This document shows positions 50,583 through 58,795 of a DNA stretch of 64,000 nucleotides, one piece after another (position 1 is the stretch's first letter; each line of letters opens with the position of its first letter). The translations under genes and the position numbers were made by a program. Source of the stretch: an uncultured Agathobacter sp. Its GTDB lineage: Bacteria > Bacillota > Clostridia > Lachnospirales > Lachnospiraceae. The DNA lies in NCBI GenBank assembly GCA_910587655.1, contig CAJUND010000003.1, positions 142,926 to 206,925 on the forward strand, read 5' to 3'. The notes beneath the pieces were generated by a model. It had not been told where the DNA came from and did no database searches. It saw only the letters and a list, made by a program, of their open reading frames with translations.

Positions 50583-52026
50583 GCACTGCCTCCTTTTTTG
50601 TATTTTCCGCCGGAAAATGGATGATTACACTGGAGCCTTCCTGCAGTCTGCTGGTAATTTCCCAGCGGGCATTATGCACTTCAATAATCCGGCTGCAGAT
50701 TGCCATGCCAAGGCCTGCGCCGCCCTCTTTTCTGGCACGGGATTTGTCTATCATATAAAATGCCTCTGTAATCCGGTCCACCTCGTCTTCCGGCATACCC
50801 CTGCCGTCATCCTGTACCTTGACCATGTATTCTTTCATTTCCCCGGTATTTTCCCATGTGCCGGTCACGCATATGGTTCCGCCGGTTTCACATGCTTTGC
50901 TGCTGTTGTCCACAAGATTTCCCATAAGCGACAGAAGCAGGTCCAAATCGCCGGAAATAACTCCCGGCTCCATATTGCTGGTAAAATTTATGTTTTTCTC
51001 CGCAACCTTTGCCGCAACAAGGTGCGATAAATTTTCTTCCAGTATTTTCACCTGCAGCGGCTGCATGTCAATGCCGAGCTTTCCAATGCGAATCAACTCC
51101 ATCATTTTATGGGAAAGGCGCTCCAGCCGTTTTCCCTCCCTGTAAATATAATCCGCAGACTGCCGCAGCTCCTCCTCCCCCATTTCCATTGTCATTAACA
51201 TTTCCGCATAACCGATAATGGAGGTCAGGGGAGTTTTTAATTCATGGGCAAATGCCCCGGTAAATTCCTCCTGCTGCCTGGCATTTTCCTTTAATTCGCG
51301 GATATTGCTTTCCAGCTTTTCCGCCATCCCGTTAAAATCCTGCATAAGAACCGTAATCTCATCATTTCCTGCCGGTTTTACACGCTGGCTGTATTCCCCC
51401 CTGGAAAATGTCCTTGCCGCCAGCGAAAGCCTGCGGATCGGCGCGGTATAACCCACGGCAAACACAGCAGAAAACAAGGCTGCCACTGCCGTAAGTATCA
51501 AAAGGATACTCCGGTAATTCCGGTAACCGCTCTCCCTGCTGTCATAAATATACTGTATGTCACGGCGGACCTGAAGGTAATAAATTTTACCCTCACAGTC
51601 CATCCGTGCAGCAGCCTCCATGAAATGACTGCCGTCCTGTTCCTGCAGCCGCCAGGCACAGTTGGAACCGGATGTACTGTTTTTTTCCAGAAGACCGCAG
51701 AGTTCCCCCGCAACGCGTCCGCGCGGGTAAATCCCCTGTCCGTTTTTGTCATACACGCAGACCTCGTTCTGACTGCCGCCTGCATTTACTGCCACTGATT
51801 CTGCAAGCCTGGTAATATTTCTCTCATCCAGCGCATAGTTTTCCTCCATTCCCTCTACTGCCGTCAGAAAAGCATACTGGAGCATACGGACCTCCTCAAG
51901 TCCGCTCTCTTTCTCCTTTTCCAGAAGGGACTGGAACGAAGTCTGCAGAAGAACCGTTCCGAACACGGTAAATGAAAGTATGATTACCGTAAGCATTCCC
52001 GCAAGCTGTTTCCAGAATAATGACAA
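50575..52026 (-). CDS. Sensor histidine kinase
   Basis: The 483-aa membrane kinase has helices at ~9-29 and ~170-190 around an extracellular sensor, a HAMP domain (PIRRLSLAARTFSRGEYSQRV), the phosphoacceptor FAHELKTPLTSIIGYAEML, and the ATPase motifs GNLVDNSSKA, VQDDGRGMPEDEV and GGAGLGMAICSRII. It starts two bases after the regulator stop and overlaps the secreted-protein gene. The nearby VanY-like gene suggests a cell-wall signal. Confidence 0.9.
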   Translation of the reverse strand: MSLFWKQLAGMLTVIILSFTVFGTVLLQTSFQSLLEKEKESGLEEVRMLQYAFLTAVEGMEENYALDERNITRLAESVAVNAGGSQNEVCVYDKNGQGIYPRGRVAGELCGLLEKNSTSGSNCAWRLQEQDGSHFMEAAARMDCEGKIYYLQVRRDIQYIYDSRESGYRNYRSILLILTAVAALFSAVFAVGYTAPIRRLSLAARTFSRGEYSQRVKPAGNDEITVLMQDFNGMAEKLESNIRELKENARQQEEFTGAFAHELKTPLTSIIGYAEMLMTMEMGEEELRQSADYIYREGKRLERLSHKMMELIRIGKLGIDMQPLQVKILEENLSHLVAAKVAEKNINFTSNMEPGVISGDLDLLLSLMGNLVDNSSKACETGGTICVTGTWENTGEMKEYMVKVQDDGRGMPEDEVDRITEAFYMIDKSRARKEGGAGLGMAICSRIIEVHNARWEITSRLQEGSSVIIHFPAENTKKEAVHE

Positions 52027-52028
52027 TT

Positions 52029-52685
52029 TTATTTCCTCCTGAACCGGTATCCTACTTTATACACAGCCTCAATTTCCTGTTCCAGCCCCGCCTTTTTCCG
52101 CAGTCTCTGCACATGCAGATCCACGGTCCGGCTGTCTCCCATATACGGGCTGTCCCACACCCGCTCATAAATCATTTCCCGGTAAAGCGCGACGTTGGGA
52201 TTACGCACAAACAGCAGAAGCAGGTCGAACTCCTTATAGGTCAGTTCTATTTCCTGCTCCCCCTTTGTCACCCTGCGGGAAGGAATATCAATATGCAGCC
52301 CGCAGACGTCCAGCTCCTGCTCTGTCTTTCTGTAACGGCGCAGCACGGTATCCACGCGCGCCATAAGTTCCAGTATATCAAACGGCTTGGTAATATAATC
52401 CTCCGCTCCAAGCCGCAGTCCCCGCACCTTGTCAGGCGTCTCCCCTTTTGCTGTCAGAAAAATCACAGGGACTTCCATCCCCTTTGCATATTCCAGAAGC
52501 TCGTATCCGTCAATTTCCGGAAGCATGATATCAAATATACACAAATCATACTGGCACTCGGCAAGCCTGTCCGCGCCCGCCGTGCCGCTTGCCGCAACAT
52601 GGCATTCATATCCTGCCTTCACCAGGTTCATGCGTACCAGGTTTGCAATTGCCTCCTCATCCTCCACAATTAAAATTCGTATCAT
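52029..52685 (-). CDS. OmpR-family response regulator, VanR-like
   Basis: The 218-aa regulator has acidic residues in IVEDEE, phosphoacceptor Asp in LCIFDIMLPEIDG, switch Thr in FLTAKGE, Lys in ITKPFDI, and a winged-helix output domain (YKEFDLLLLFVRN, RTVDLHVQRLRKK, VYKVGYRF). It is first in the regulator-kinase-secreted-protein operon. Confidence 0.92.
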   Translation of the reverse strand: MIRILIVEDEEAIANLVRMNLVKAGYECHVAASGTAGADRLAECQYDLCIFDIMLPEIDGYELLEYAKGMEVPVIFLTAKGETPDKVRGLRLGAEDYITKPFDILELMARVDTVLRRYRKTEQELDVCGLHIDIPSRRVTKGEQEIELTYKEFDLLLLFVRNPNVALYREMIYERVWDSPYMGDSRTVDLHVQRLRKKAGLEQEIEAVYKVGYRFRRK

Positions 52686-52780
52686 TGCCCAGTCACCTAC
52701 CGATGTTTTTGCGTGTCATTCCAATGGTACTGTACATAAGGAATGTATCATTTTTGTTTCATGCCGCTTATAAAATATAA

Positions 52781-52809
52781 CAGCCCAGTCCCTTTCGGGA
52801 ACTGAACTG
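52781..52809 (-). terminator. Terminator of the SDR gene
   Basis: A 12-bp stem with one bulge (CAGTTCAGT-TCCC with GGGACTGGGCTG, GAAA loop) is followed on the minus strand by TTATATTTT, 12 bp past the SDR stop. On the plus strand it is followed by a weaker T-rich stretch. Confidence 0.65.
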
Positions 52810-52820
52810 TCTGGTTTTCT

Positions 52821-53564
52821 TTATGCTTTTGATGCGCCGTCCACAGATAAAATTTCTCCTGTCACATAACTTGCAAGGTCGCTTGCCAGATACAGGAATG
52901 CATTTGCCACTTCTTCCGGCTCTCCTGCCCTCTGCAGCGGAATCCTTGCGGATATCGCCTTTACGGTCTCTTCCGGCAGCGCCACCACCATATCGGTTTT
53001 TGTTACGCCGGGTGCAACCGCATTCACCCTGATATTGTCTTTTCCAAGCTCCCTTGCCAGCGAAATGGTCAGACCGTTTACTGCAAATTTACTTGCCGGA
53101 TACCCCACGCCTGCCGGCTGTCCGGAAATGCTCACCATGGAGCTGGTATTGATAATGCATCCGCCGCCCTGCTCCTTCATAATTTTTGCAGCCGGTAAAA
53201 TAGCATAAAATACTGCCTTAACGTTCAGGTCGATTACTTTGTCAAATTCCTCCGCCGTATAATTGTAAAGCGGGGTACTCTGTGAAATTCCTGCATTGTT
53301 TACCAGAATGTCTATCCTCCCGAATTTTTCTTTTACTTCCAGTACTGCACGCTCCACTTCGGCGGCGTCCGTCAGCTTCGGGAACTTCCCCTCCACTTCC
53401 CAGCCGCTGTTTTCTTCTTTCAGCTTTGCAAGAGCCTTTTCCACGGTTTCCTGCCTGGAACCAAAAAGCACTACTTTTGCGCCGTTGGCAAGATATGTTC
53501 TTACAATCTCAAAACCAATCCCCCTGGTGCCGCCTGTAACAATTGCTACTTTCCCGTTTAACAT
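52821..53564 (-). CDS. Short-chain dehydrogenase/reductase, FabG- or hydroxysteroid-type
   Basis: A 247-aa NAD(P)-dependent oxidoreductase. The start MLNGKVAIVTGG (53564) follows AGGAAGG; upstream in-frame codons belong to a pseudogene. Features are the cofactor loop TGGTRGIGF, NNAGIS, the catalytic Ser in INTSSMVS, YPASK (Tyr-x-x-x-Lys) and the C-terminal ASYVTGEILSVDGA. From memory it is close to FabG, and also to the BaiA 3-alpha-hydroxysteroid dehydrogenase in the segments GYPASK, RVNAVAPGVTKTDM and ASDLAS. Fatty-acid synthesis genes are absent around it, so a steroid or other small-molecule role is possible. Confidence 0.8.
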   Translation of the reverse strand: MLNGKVAIVTGGTRGIGFEIVRTYLANGAKVVLFGSRQETVEKALAKLKEENSGWEVEGKFPKLTDAAEVERAVLEVKEKFGRIDILVNNAGISQSTPLYNYTAEEFDKVIDLNVKAVFYAILPAAKIMKEQGGGCIINTSSMVSISGQPAGVGYPASKFAVNGLTISLARELGKDNIRVNAVAPGVTKTDMVVALPEETVKAISARIPLQRAGEPEEVANAFLYLASDLASYVTGEILSVDGASKA

Positions 53565-53639
53565 ATATTTACCTTCCTTTCGCCGCTGCATTCTCCTGCA
53601 GCATCTGTTATTATTATACTTCTCTTTCGGTTGTATTAC

Positions 53640-54113
53640 AATGTCGTCCCTGCCTTTACCATACATTCTTTCCGGTAAAAACAGGAAGTTCCACAGATTC
53701 TCCTGCGATTCATGGATATCCCCGTATGTGATATCCTCATGCACCGGTTTTTCAATGGTTCCCCCTTCAATCAGTGCTTCAATCTCCCCGCGTGTTATCG
53801 GGTCGGCATTCTCTATTAATTCCTGTACAATGCTGCCATTTCGTCATAAAAACCTGCAAACCATGCATTCTCCGAACATAAAAATGCCTTCCAAACTCAT
53901 CCTGAATCTGGTTTCGCAGCGCACCGTATGCCATTTCATAATTCGGCTGTTGTCAATTTTTTCCCCTGACACATCCCTTTCATCCTCAAAAAATGTACGC
54001 AGGGTGATCATGGCAAGGGGGTTCCCGAAACGGCGCGGACGGATGAACAGGCTTACCTTTGCACCTGAATCAAGAACCTCCTGCACAAGCATGGTTTTGT
54101 CCACGTAGTAATT
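53640..54113 (-). pseudogene. Remnant of an AAA-ATPase-like / DUF1703 gene
   Basis: Three pieces in shifting frames match the family: NYYVDKTMLVQEVLDSGAKV and FIRPRRFGNPLA with LRTFFEDERD (near 54113-53950); then MAYGALRNQIQDEFGRHFYV in another frame; then TIEKPVHEDITYGDIHESQE and NLWNFLF (to ~53660). The Walker A Lys is replaced by Asn (RPRRFGK becomes RPRRFGN), the N-terminal ~20 residues are missing, and most of the middle is deleted. The last piece runs in frame into the SDR gene. Confidence 0.75.
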
Positions 54114-54118
54114 TTATT

Positions 54119-54355
54119 TTAATCGGGTTTTGTATGCTTGTCAAACGCTGCTGATTTCTGGTTTTTAATTTCTTCCTTATATATATCTGCAATATATGAC
54201 GGGCCATTGCACCACAGCTTAGTTCTTTCATCATAAAGTTCTCTGCCTGTCTTTGATACCACAAAATCGGCCAGTACCTCTTTCGGCTCTTTTCCCAAAT
54301 CCTCTGCAAGCTCTTCTACCGTCATGGCAATTAATACATCTATTGTATAACCCAT
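54119..54355 (-). CDS. 78-aa homologue of the third gene of the DUF3791-DUF3990 module
   Basis: A small acidic protein starting MGYTIDVLIAMTVEELAEDL. It resembles the protein at 57133-57357 in length, the region around AEDLGKEPKEVLADFVVSKT and the pattern LW-x-x-GPSYIADIYKEE near the C-terminus. It lies beside a ruined DUF3990 gene and a truncated DUF3791 gene in the same order as in the intact module. The frame is open, but the ribosome site is poor, so expression is doubtful. Confidence 0.5.
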   Translation of the reverse strand: MGYTIDVLIAMTVEELAEDLGKEPKEVLADFVVSKTGRELYDERTKLWCNGPSYIADIYKEEIKNQKSAAFDKHTKPD

Positions 54356-54381
54356 ACGTTCTTTTAAAATTACTTCCTCAG

Positions 54382-54532
54382 CTATATTTTCTTATCCTCC
54401 ACAAAATACAGGCATGCAAGAGCTTCTTCTGTTTTAAAACAGTACTGGTACTTTAATTTACCGGGAAGCAACTGCCTGCTCTCTGAACGATGTACGATAA
54501 AAACCTCTGCCAAAATCTTTTCTTCTGGCACA
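54382..54532 (-). pseudogene. Remnant of a DUF3990 (ART-like) gene
   Basis: An upstream piece (RRKDFGRGFYRTSFREQA, 54461-54532) matches KHGKDFGCGFYVTSSYEQAR of the intact DUF3990 protein at 56580. A downstream piece in another frame (LLPGKLKYQYCFKTEEALA, ending 54382) matches LLPNRLKDQFCFRSTRATQ. About 100 middle residues are missing and a frameshift joins the ends. Confidence 0.7.
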
Positions 54533-54536
54533 TTTT

Positions 54537-54731
54537 TCAGGCACCGGGGACTTTACTGTACAATAACTTCCATGATAAGCAGTGAAAAATACCATAACCG
54601 GTTTCAATATTCCCAAACACATCAGCCTTACGGAACAACTCAATAATCTCATGAACTGACAAATGCCATTCTTCCGATGCAAGTCTGATAATCCTGGTCT
54701 GCATAAAAATGATCTGGTTTTTTTCACTCAT
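54537..54731 (-). CDS. Truncated DUF3791-like protein
   Basis: A 64-aa frame starting MSEKNQIIFMQTRIIRLASE and running through EEWHLSVHEIIELFRKADVF and GNIETGYGIFH, then diverging to an unrelated end. The first ~50 residues follow the DUF3791 pattern seen at 56362-56583 (ISPVECASIFKQYNILGFI). The start overlaps the flippase stop (TAATG). It is probably a decayed antitoxin-type gene. Confidence 0.5.
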   Translation of the reverse strand: MSEKNQIIFMQTRIIRLASEEWHLSVHEIIELFRKADVFGNIETGYGIFHCLSWKLLYSKVPGA

Positions 54732-56158
54732 TATGAACGCCTCCTTTCTGTTACAAATGGTTCTTTTACCGCCAGCAGTACCATAAAATACACACCAAAA
54801 AACAAAACTGCAGATAGCACAAGTTTTACGAAATAACCTGCAGCCAGAAATTTCACCCAGAAACAGGAGGCCGCAGCGGCCGTAAGTGCAGGAAAAAGAC
54901 ATAACCAGCGCACCTGCTCATACGGTTTTTTCACTACATATTTTATTGCAGCAAACTGGACAGTCCATACAACAAACTCTGCCAGCAGTGTCCCCGTTGC
55001 CGCTCCTGCGGATGCAAGCTTCGGAATCAAAAGCGCATTGGCAGCCAGGTCTGTAACTGCCCCGGCTATTTCCGATACCAGTACCATTTTTTCTTTTCCT
55101 GCCGGAACCAGAACCTGTATTCCCATGACATTCGTCATCCCAATGAAAAGCAGTGTCGGCATAATAATCTGCATGGGAAGCACTGCATTTTCAAAGGCAC
55201 TTCCTGATAAAAACCGAATCCCTTCCCCTGCAAATAATATAAAGTACAGCATCATCGGCATTGCAAGCAGTACAACAAAGTTCATCGCTTTTTTTGCCAG
55301 ACGCTCAAACTCCTGCTGTTTCCCCTGCTCCACATAATATGACAGCCGCGGCAGCAGAACCGTCCCAAGCGACGTCACAACAGAAACCAGAATTGTTTTA
55401 ACCTTTACTGCCGCATGATAATAACCGACATCTTCATCTGTTTTCATAAATCCCAGCATAACCGTATCCAGGTTTGTATAAATAACAGTAGCGCAGGACA
55501 TCGCAAAAAATACCAGAACCGGCTTAAAGTGACGCCGAAAACAATATCCGCCAACCGGTTTCATATCAATGTAATTATGCGCATGCAAAAAGTTTGTGAC
55601 AGATGATGCTGACGCGGCAAAACAGGTAATACCGCCATATACCGCAACATCTTCCGGCTCATGCACAAGCAGAAACAAAAACACCAGTGCGATGACTTTA
55701 AAAATAAGGGAACGGACGGTAATAAAAGTATACTGTTCCAGCGCCCTGTACAGCCATTCCATGCCGATGGCATTAAAAATAACCGTTACGCTAATAACAA
55801 GTATTAACGTCTTTTCCATCCGTAATCTTGGAACGCAAACAAGCGCAAGCAAAAGCAGCATATAGGCAAAAACACTCATCACCAGATTTATGACAAACAG
55901 CTCATGCACCACTCTGGTAAGTTCTGTTCTGTCATCCCTTACTTTTGCACATGCACGGATTCCATAGGTCGGAATTCCAAGCTGGGCAAACAGCGCAAAA
56001 TATGATACCACGGAAGTTGCAAAAGACACCCTGCCGGTTCCTGCCGGAAGCAGTATCCGGGATACGTAAGGGAAAGTGATTAGGGGGAACAGGAATGCGG
56101 AGAGGGTGAGGATTGTGTTCATTATGAAGTTATATTTTATTGATTTTTGTTTTTGCAA
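54731..56158 (-). CDS. Polysaccharide flippase (Wzx/MATE-like, oligosaccharide export)
   Basis: A 475-aa membrane protein with about 12-14 helices, beginning KYNFIMNTILTLSAFLFPLI and TFPYVSRILLPAGTGRVSFA, the usual N-terminus of polysaccharide biosynthesis exporters. It flips lipid-linked repeat units across the membrane. The start is TTG at 56158 with only a weak GGGTAA site; Met13 is an alternative without a site. It lies in the exopolysaccharide cluster with the polymerase and transferases further upstream, and now has a toxin-type module between it and them. Confidence 0.87.
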   Translation of the reverse strand: MQKQKSIKYNFIMNTILTLSAFLFPLITFPYVSRILLPAGTGRVSFATSVVSYFALFAQLGIPTYGIRACAKVRDDRTELTRVVHELFVINLVMSVFAYMLLLLALVCVPRLRMEKTLILVISVTVIFNAIGMEWLYRALEQYTFITVRSLIFKVIALVFLFLLVHEPEDVAVYGGITCFAASASSVTNFLHAHNYIDMKPVGGYCFRRHFKPVLVFFAMSCATVIYTNLDTVMLGFMKTDEDVGYYHAAVKVKTILVSVVTSLGTVLLPRLSYYVEQGKQQEFERLAKKAMNFVVLLAMPMMLYFILFAGEGIRFLSGSAFENAVLPMQIIMPTLLFIGMTNVMGIQVLVPAGKEKMVLVSEIAGAVTDLAANALLIPKLASAGAATGTLLAEFVVWTVQFAAIKYVVKKPYEQVRWLCLFPALTAAAASCFWVKFLAAGYFVKLVLSAVLFFGVYFMVLLAVKEPFVTERRRS

Positions 56159-56272
56159 TTACCCAACTATTATCCTTTCCGAATAACCCAGGAATTCCCA
56201 GGGAAAATGCTTCTATACTTTAGTATAGTAACTCTTCCTGAAAACATCAAGTAAAAAAACCATCAAATTCTG

Positions 56273-56301
56273 TTGCTAATCCCTTTCAAAGAGGATATAC
56301 T
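56273..56301 (+). promoter_or_regulatory. Promoter of the DUF3791-DUF3990 module
   Basis: TTGCTA (56273-56278) and TATACT (56296-56301) are 17 bp apart on the plus strand, opposite to all neighbouring polysaccharide genes. Confidence 0.65.
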
Positions 56302-56361
56302 AAAATTATGAAAGCTTATGTCATACCCTTGCAGATGTATCATGCACAGGAGGAAAACATC

Positions 56362-56583
56362 ATGAATCAGAGACAGATTGATATTGCAGATATGCAGTGC
56401 TGGGTTTTTCGTATGGCACAGACCAAATGGAATATATCCCCAGTCGAATGTGCCAGCATTTTTAAACAATATAATATTCTGGGTTTTATTGCCAACTGCT
56501 ATGACAGTCTGCATTTAAGCAGTTATCAGTGTGCTTTGGATGATGTGGAGGAGATGCTGCATAACCACGGGGTACGGATATGA
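56362..56583 (+). CDS. DUF3791-domain protein, putative antitoxin
   Basis: A 73-aa helical protein. The start MNQRQIDIADMQCW is set by AGGAGG eight bases upstream; 18 in-frame codons before it are in the leader. The pattern WNISPVECASIFKQYNILGF and the C-terminal DDVEEMLHNHGVRI match DUF3791. It is the first gene of a three-gene unit and its stop overlaps the DUF3990 start (ATGATGA). DUF3791 and DUF3990 are repeatedly found side by side, which suggests a toxin-antitoxin pair; the direction of neutralisation is inferred. Confidence 0.75.
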   Translation: MNQRQIDIADMQCWVFRMAQTKWNISPVECASIFKQYNILGFIANCYDSLHLSSYQCALDDVEEMLHNHGVRI

Positions 56584-57152
56584 TGAATATTACGGACGGA
56601 ATGCTTTTATATCATGGCAGTTTCACAGAAGTTTCCAGTATTGCTCTCGAAAAATGCAAACACGGCAAAGACTTTGGCTGTGGATTTTATGTCACCAGTT
56701 CCTATGAACAGGCCCGGAGTTTTGTCCCGCTTTCCATTTCAAAGCAAATTAATCAGGGGCTGCTTTCCTCCAATTGTTCCATAGGATATATCTCTGTCTT
56801 CCGTTTTCATCTGACACCGGATATATCCATCCACCTGTTTAAAAAAGCAGACAAAGAATGGCTGCATTTTGTTGCTGCCAACCGGAGAAAAAATCTTTTT
56901 CCAAACCTTAGAACTGCTTACAGTAATTTTGATATTGTAGGCGGAAAAATCGCAAATGACCGGACTGCCAGAACTCTGCAGCTGTATACCTCCGGTGGTT
57001 ATGGAGAACCTGGTTCAAAAGAAGCTGATGAGATAGCAATTACAACTCTTCTGCCCAACCGGCTGAAAGACCAGTTCTGCTTTCGCAGCACCAGAGCCAC
57101 ACAAACACTTGAATTTATCAGGAGTGATTCATATGACATCAACCAGCAGTAA
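56580..57152 (+). CDS. DUF3990 protein, predicted ADP-ribosyltransferase-fold toxin
   Basis: The 190-aa protein has the DUF3990 pattern, which belongs to the ART-like clan: LLYHGSF (His12), GKDFGCGFYVTSSYEQAR (Tyr37), FDIVGGKIANDRT near residues 117-129, and a late Glu in KEADEIAITT (~151). This gives an H-Y-E-like triad. It presumably transfers ADP-ribose or binds NAD-like ligands; the target is unknown. It lies between the DUF3791 gene and a third small gene. The whole unit is antisense to the surrounding polysaccharide cluster. Confidence 0.75.
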   Translation: MMNITDGMLLYHGSFTEVSSIALEKCKHGKDFGCGFYVTSSYEQARSFVPLSISKQINQGLLSSNCSIGYISVFRFHLTPDISIHLFKKADKEWLHFVAANRRKNLFPNLRTAYSNFDIVGGKIANDRTARTLQLYTSGGYGEPGSKEADEIAITTLLPNRLKDQFCFRSTRATQTLEFIRSDSYDINQQ

Positions 57153-57357
57153 CCTTGATTTACAGCAAATGGAACTTTGCGCAGTTTCTGTCATGCGCAC
57201 TATGCTCGAAGATTATTCCACTGAAAATGGCATTCCTTTTGAAGATGCATTTCTGCGCTTTTCGGTATCTCCCGCATACCAGATGCTATTTAATTATTCA
57301 ACCGGACTGTGGAGGGAAGGTCCGGATTATCTCAGGGAGGTTTTTGAGGAAGGGTGA
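57133..57357 (+). CDS. Third small protein of the DUF3791-DUF3990 module
   Basis: A 74-aa acidic protein, start MTSTSSNLDLQQ at 57133 with AGGAGTG upstream, overlapping DUF3990 by 20 bp. It has FEDAFLRFSVSPAYQMLF and LWREGPDYLREVFEE; a related 78-aa protein sits in the decayed copy at 54119-54355. Recurrence of the same trio argues it is a real third component, perhaps a second antitoxin or a specificity factor. I cannot name a family. Confidence 0.65.
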   Translation: MTSTSSNLDLQQMELCAVSVMRTMLEDYSTENGIPFEDAFLRFSVSPAYQMLFNYSTGLWREGPDYLREVFEEG

Positions 57358-57399
57358 AGTGATGGTTTTATTTTACCACATATAGCGTACCCAATAAAT

Positions 57400-58443
57400 T
57401 TATAAATGAATCAAGTATTTTCCCCATGGACTTTTGTGAATCAACCACACAATTACAGCGGATGTAAATAAGACCATCACAAAAAAGCACAATGACATAA
57501 ACAAAGTGTCCGGATGAATAATCCTCTGATAAATACGTACAATTATTGGATGAACAATATAAATCCCCATCGTCAGTCCTTCCAAAGAGGAAACCAATCC
57601 AAAAGTACTGCCTGAAAGCGGCAGGCGAATAGAAGTCATAAATATAATAATTATCCAGCAAGCCATTAATATACTATCATAAAAATATTCTGCATGGAGA
57701 ACACTTAGTCCATTTATCCCCTCATGAATCACAAATCTCCCCACCAAATTTTGATATATGAGAACAAATATCGTAAAAACAGCAAGTAAAATAATATTCA
57801 GGCGAAATGCAATTTTTTCACTCCACCATTTTTCATAATCCCTTAACAAACCACCTAACACAAAATAAAATATCCATGTCCAAAGACGAAACGTCTGTAT
57901 AACATTTCTTTGCACCGGTTCCCCTCTGATAACCGAAAAAATATAGAACCCAAACATTACCCCGGCCAAAAATATTACCAATTTTAATCTGCTCTTCTGA
58001 GATATACCAGCTAAAACCGGCAGCATAATATAAAGCAGAATTAATGCCCCCAGATACCAGAACTGCCAGAAAAACCCCTTTTGAAGCAGGCCTCCAAAAA
58101 CTCCTTCCACAAAATCAAACTCCCGCTCTTCATCTCCATGAAAGAAACATTCCTGACATATCTTTGCTAAAAAATACAACAACTCCCATAAAATCACTAT
58201 ACGAAGAATACACAAAACTTTTTGTAATGAATAGCGCATGGATACACTCGTTTTATTCATCAGAAAGTATCCTCCCACCATAAAAAAAGACGGTACTGCA
58301 AATCCACATAAATAGTATAAAACTGAATTGAAAAGAGAAATATCTTTTTGCAATGTATGCAGTCCAACCACAGCAATACATGCTGTTATTTTTAACATAT
58401 TCATATTTATATTATTATGGTGACTAGACATTTGCATATACAT
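57400..58443 (-). CDS. Acyltransferase-3 family membrane protein
   Basis: A 347-aa protein with about ten helices. The N-terminus ITACIAVVGLHTL carries the catalytic-type His, followed by FFMVGGYFLMN and, near the C-terminus, GLTMGIYIVHPIIV. Such enzymes O-acetylate or otherwise acylate surface sugars. AAGGAG precedes the ATG at 58443. It is part of the exopolysaccharide cluster and likely decorates its product. Confidence 0.85.
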   Translation of the reverse strand: MYMQMSSHHNNINMNMLKITACIAVVGLHTLQKDISLFNSVLYYLCGFAVPSFFMVGGYFLMNKTSVSMRYSLQKVLCILRIVILWELLYFLAKICQECFFHGDEEREFDFVEGVFGGLLQKGFFWQFWYLGALILLYIMLPVLAGISQKSRLKLVIFLAGVMFGFYIFSVIRGEPVQRNVIQTFRLWTWIFYFVLGGLLRDYEKWWSEKIAFRLNIILLAVFTIFVLIYQNLVGRFVIHEGINGLSVLHAEYFYDSILMACWIIIIFMTSIRLPLSGSTFGLVSSLEGLTMGIYIVHPIIVRIYQRIIHPDTLFMSLCFFVMVLFTSAVIVWLIHKSPWGKYLIHL

Positions 58444-58795
58444 TTTACTCCTTCCGGTTTCCTCTATATAACAATTTCAAAATAACAGTCTAGTATAATC
58501 CTATGTAACAGAATTTATGCATAATTTGCTTTTCGTGTTCCTTTTTACCATCATCCGTCTGCCCTCATTGCAAATAACTCCACCTGTTTAATTGGCATAG
58601 CATCTTTAATTTTTTTAACTGGTACATCCAAATTATAATCATATGCATATTCACCAAACTAATTCTATCTACACCTTGAACAAACGTGACTATCCGGTAC
58701 TTTGACTGTTATTCTATTGCAAAACAGACAGAATACCCCCCTTTTTTATTTCATTTCAGCTCCCCCTCATCCCCTAATAACTGATGTCAAAAATG
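58444..58795. other. AT-rich gap without a recognised gene
   Basis: The 352 bp between the polymerase and acyltransferase genes hold no open frame with a ribosome site. A TATACT (minus strand, near 58490) could be a -10 box for the acyltransferase, but its -35 partner is poor. No terminator or repeat was seen. Confidence 0.5.
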
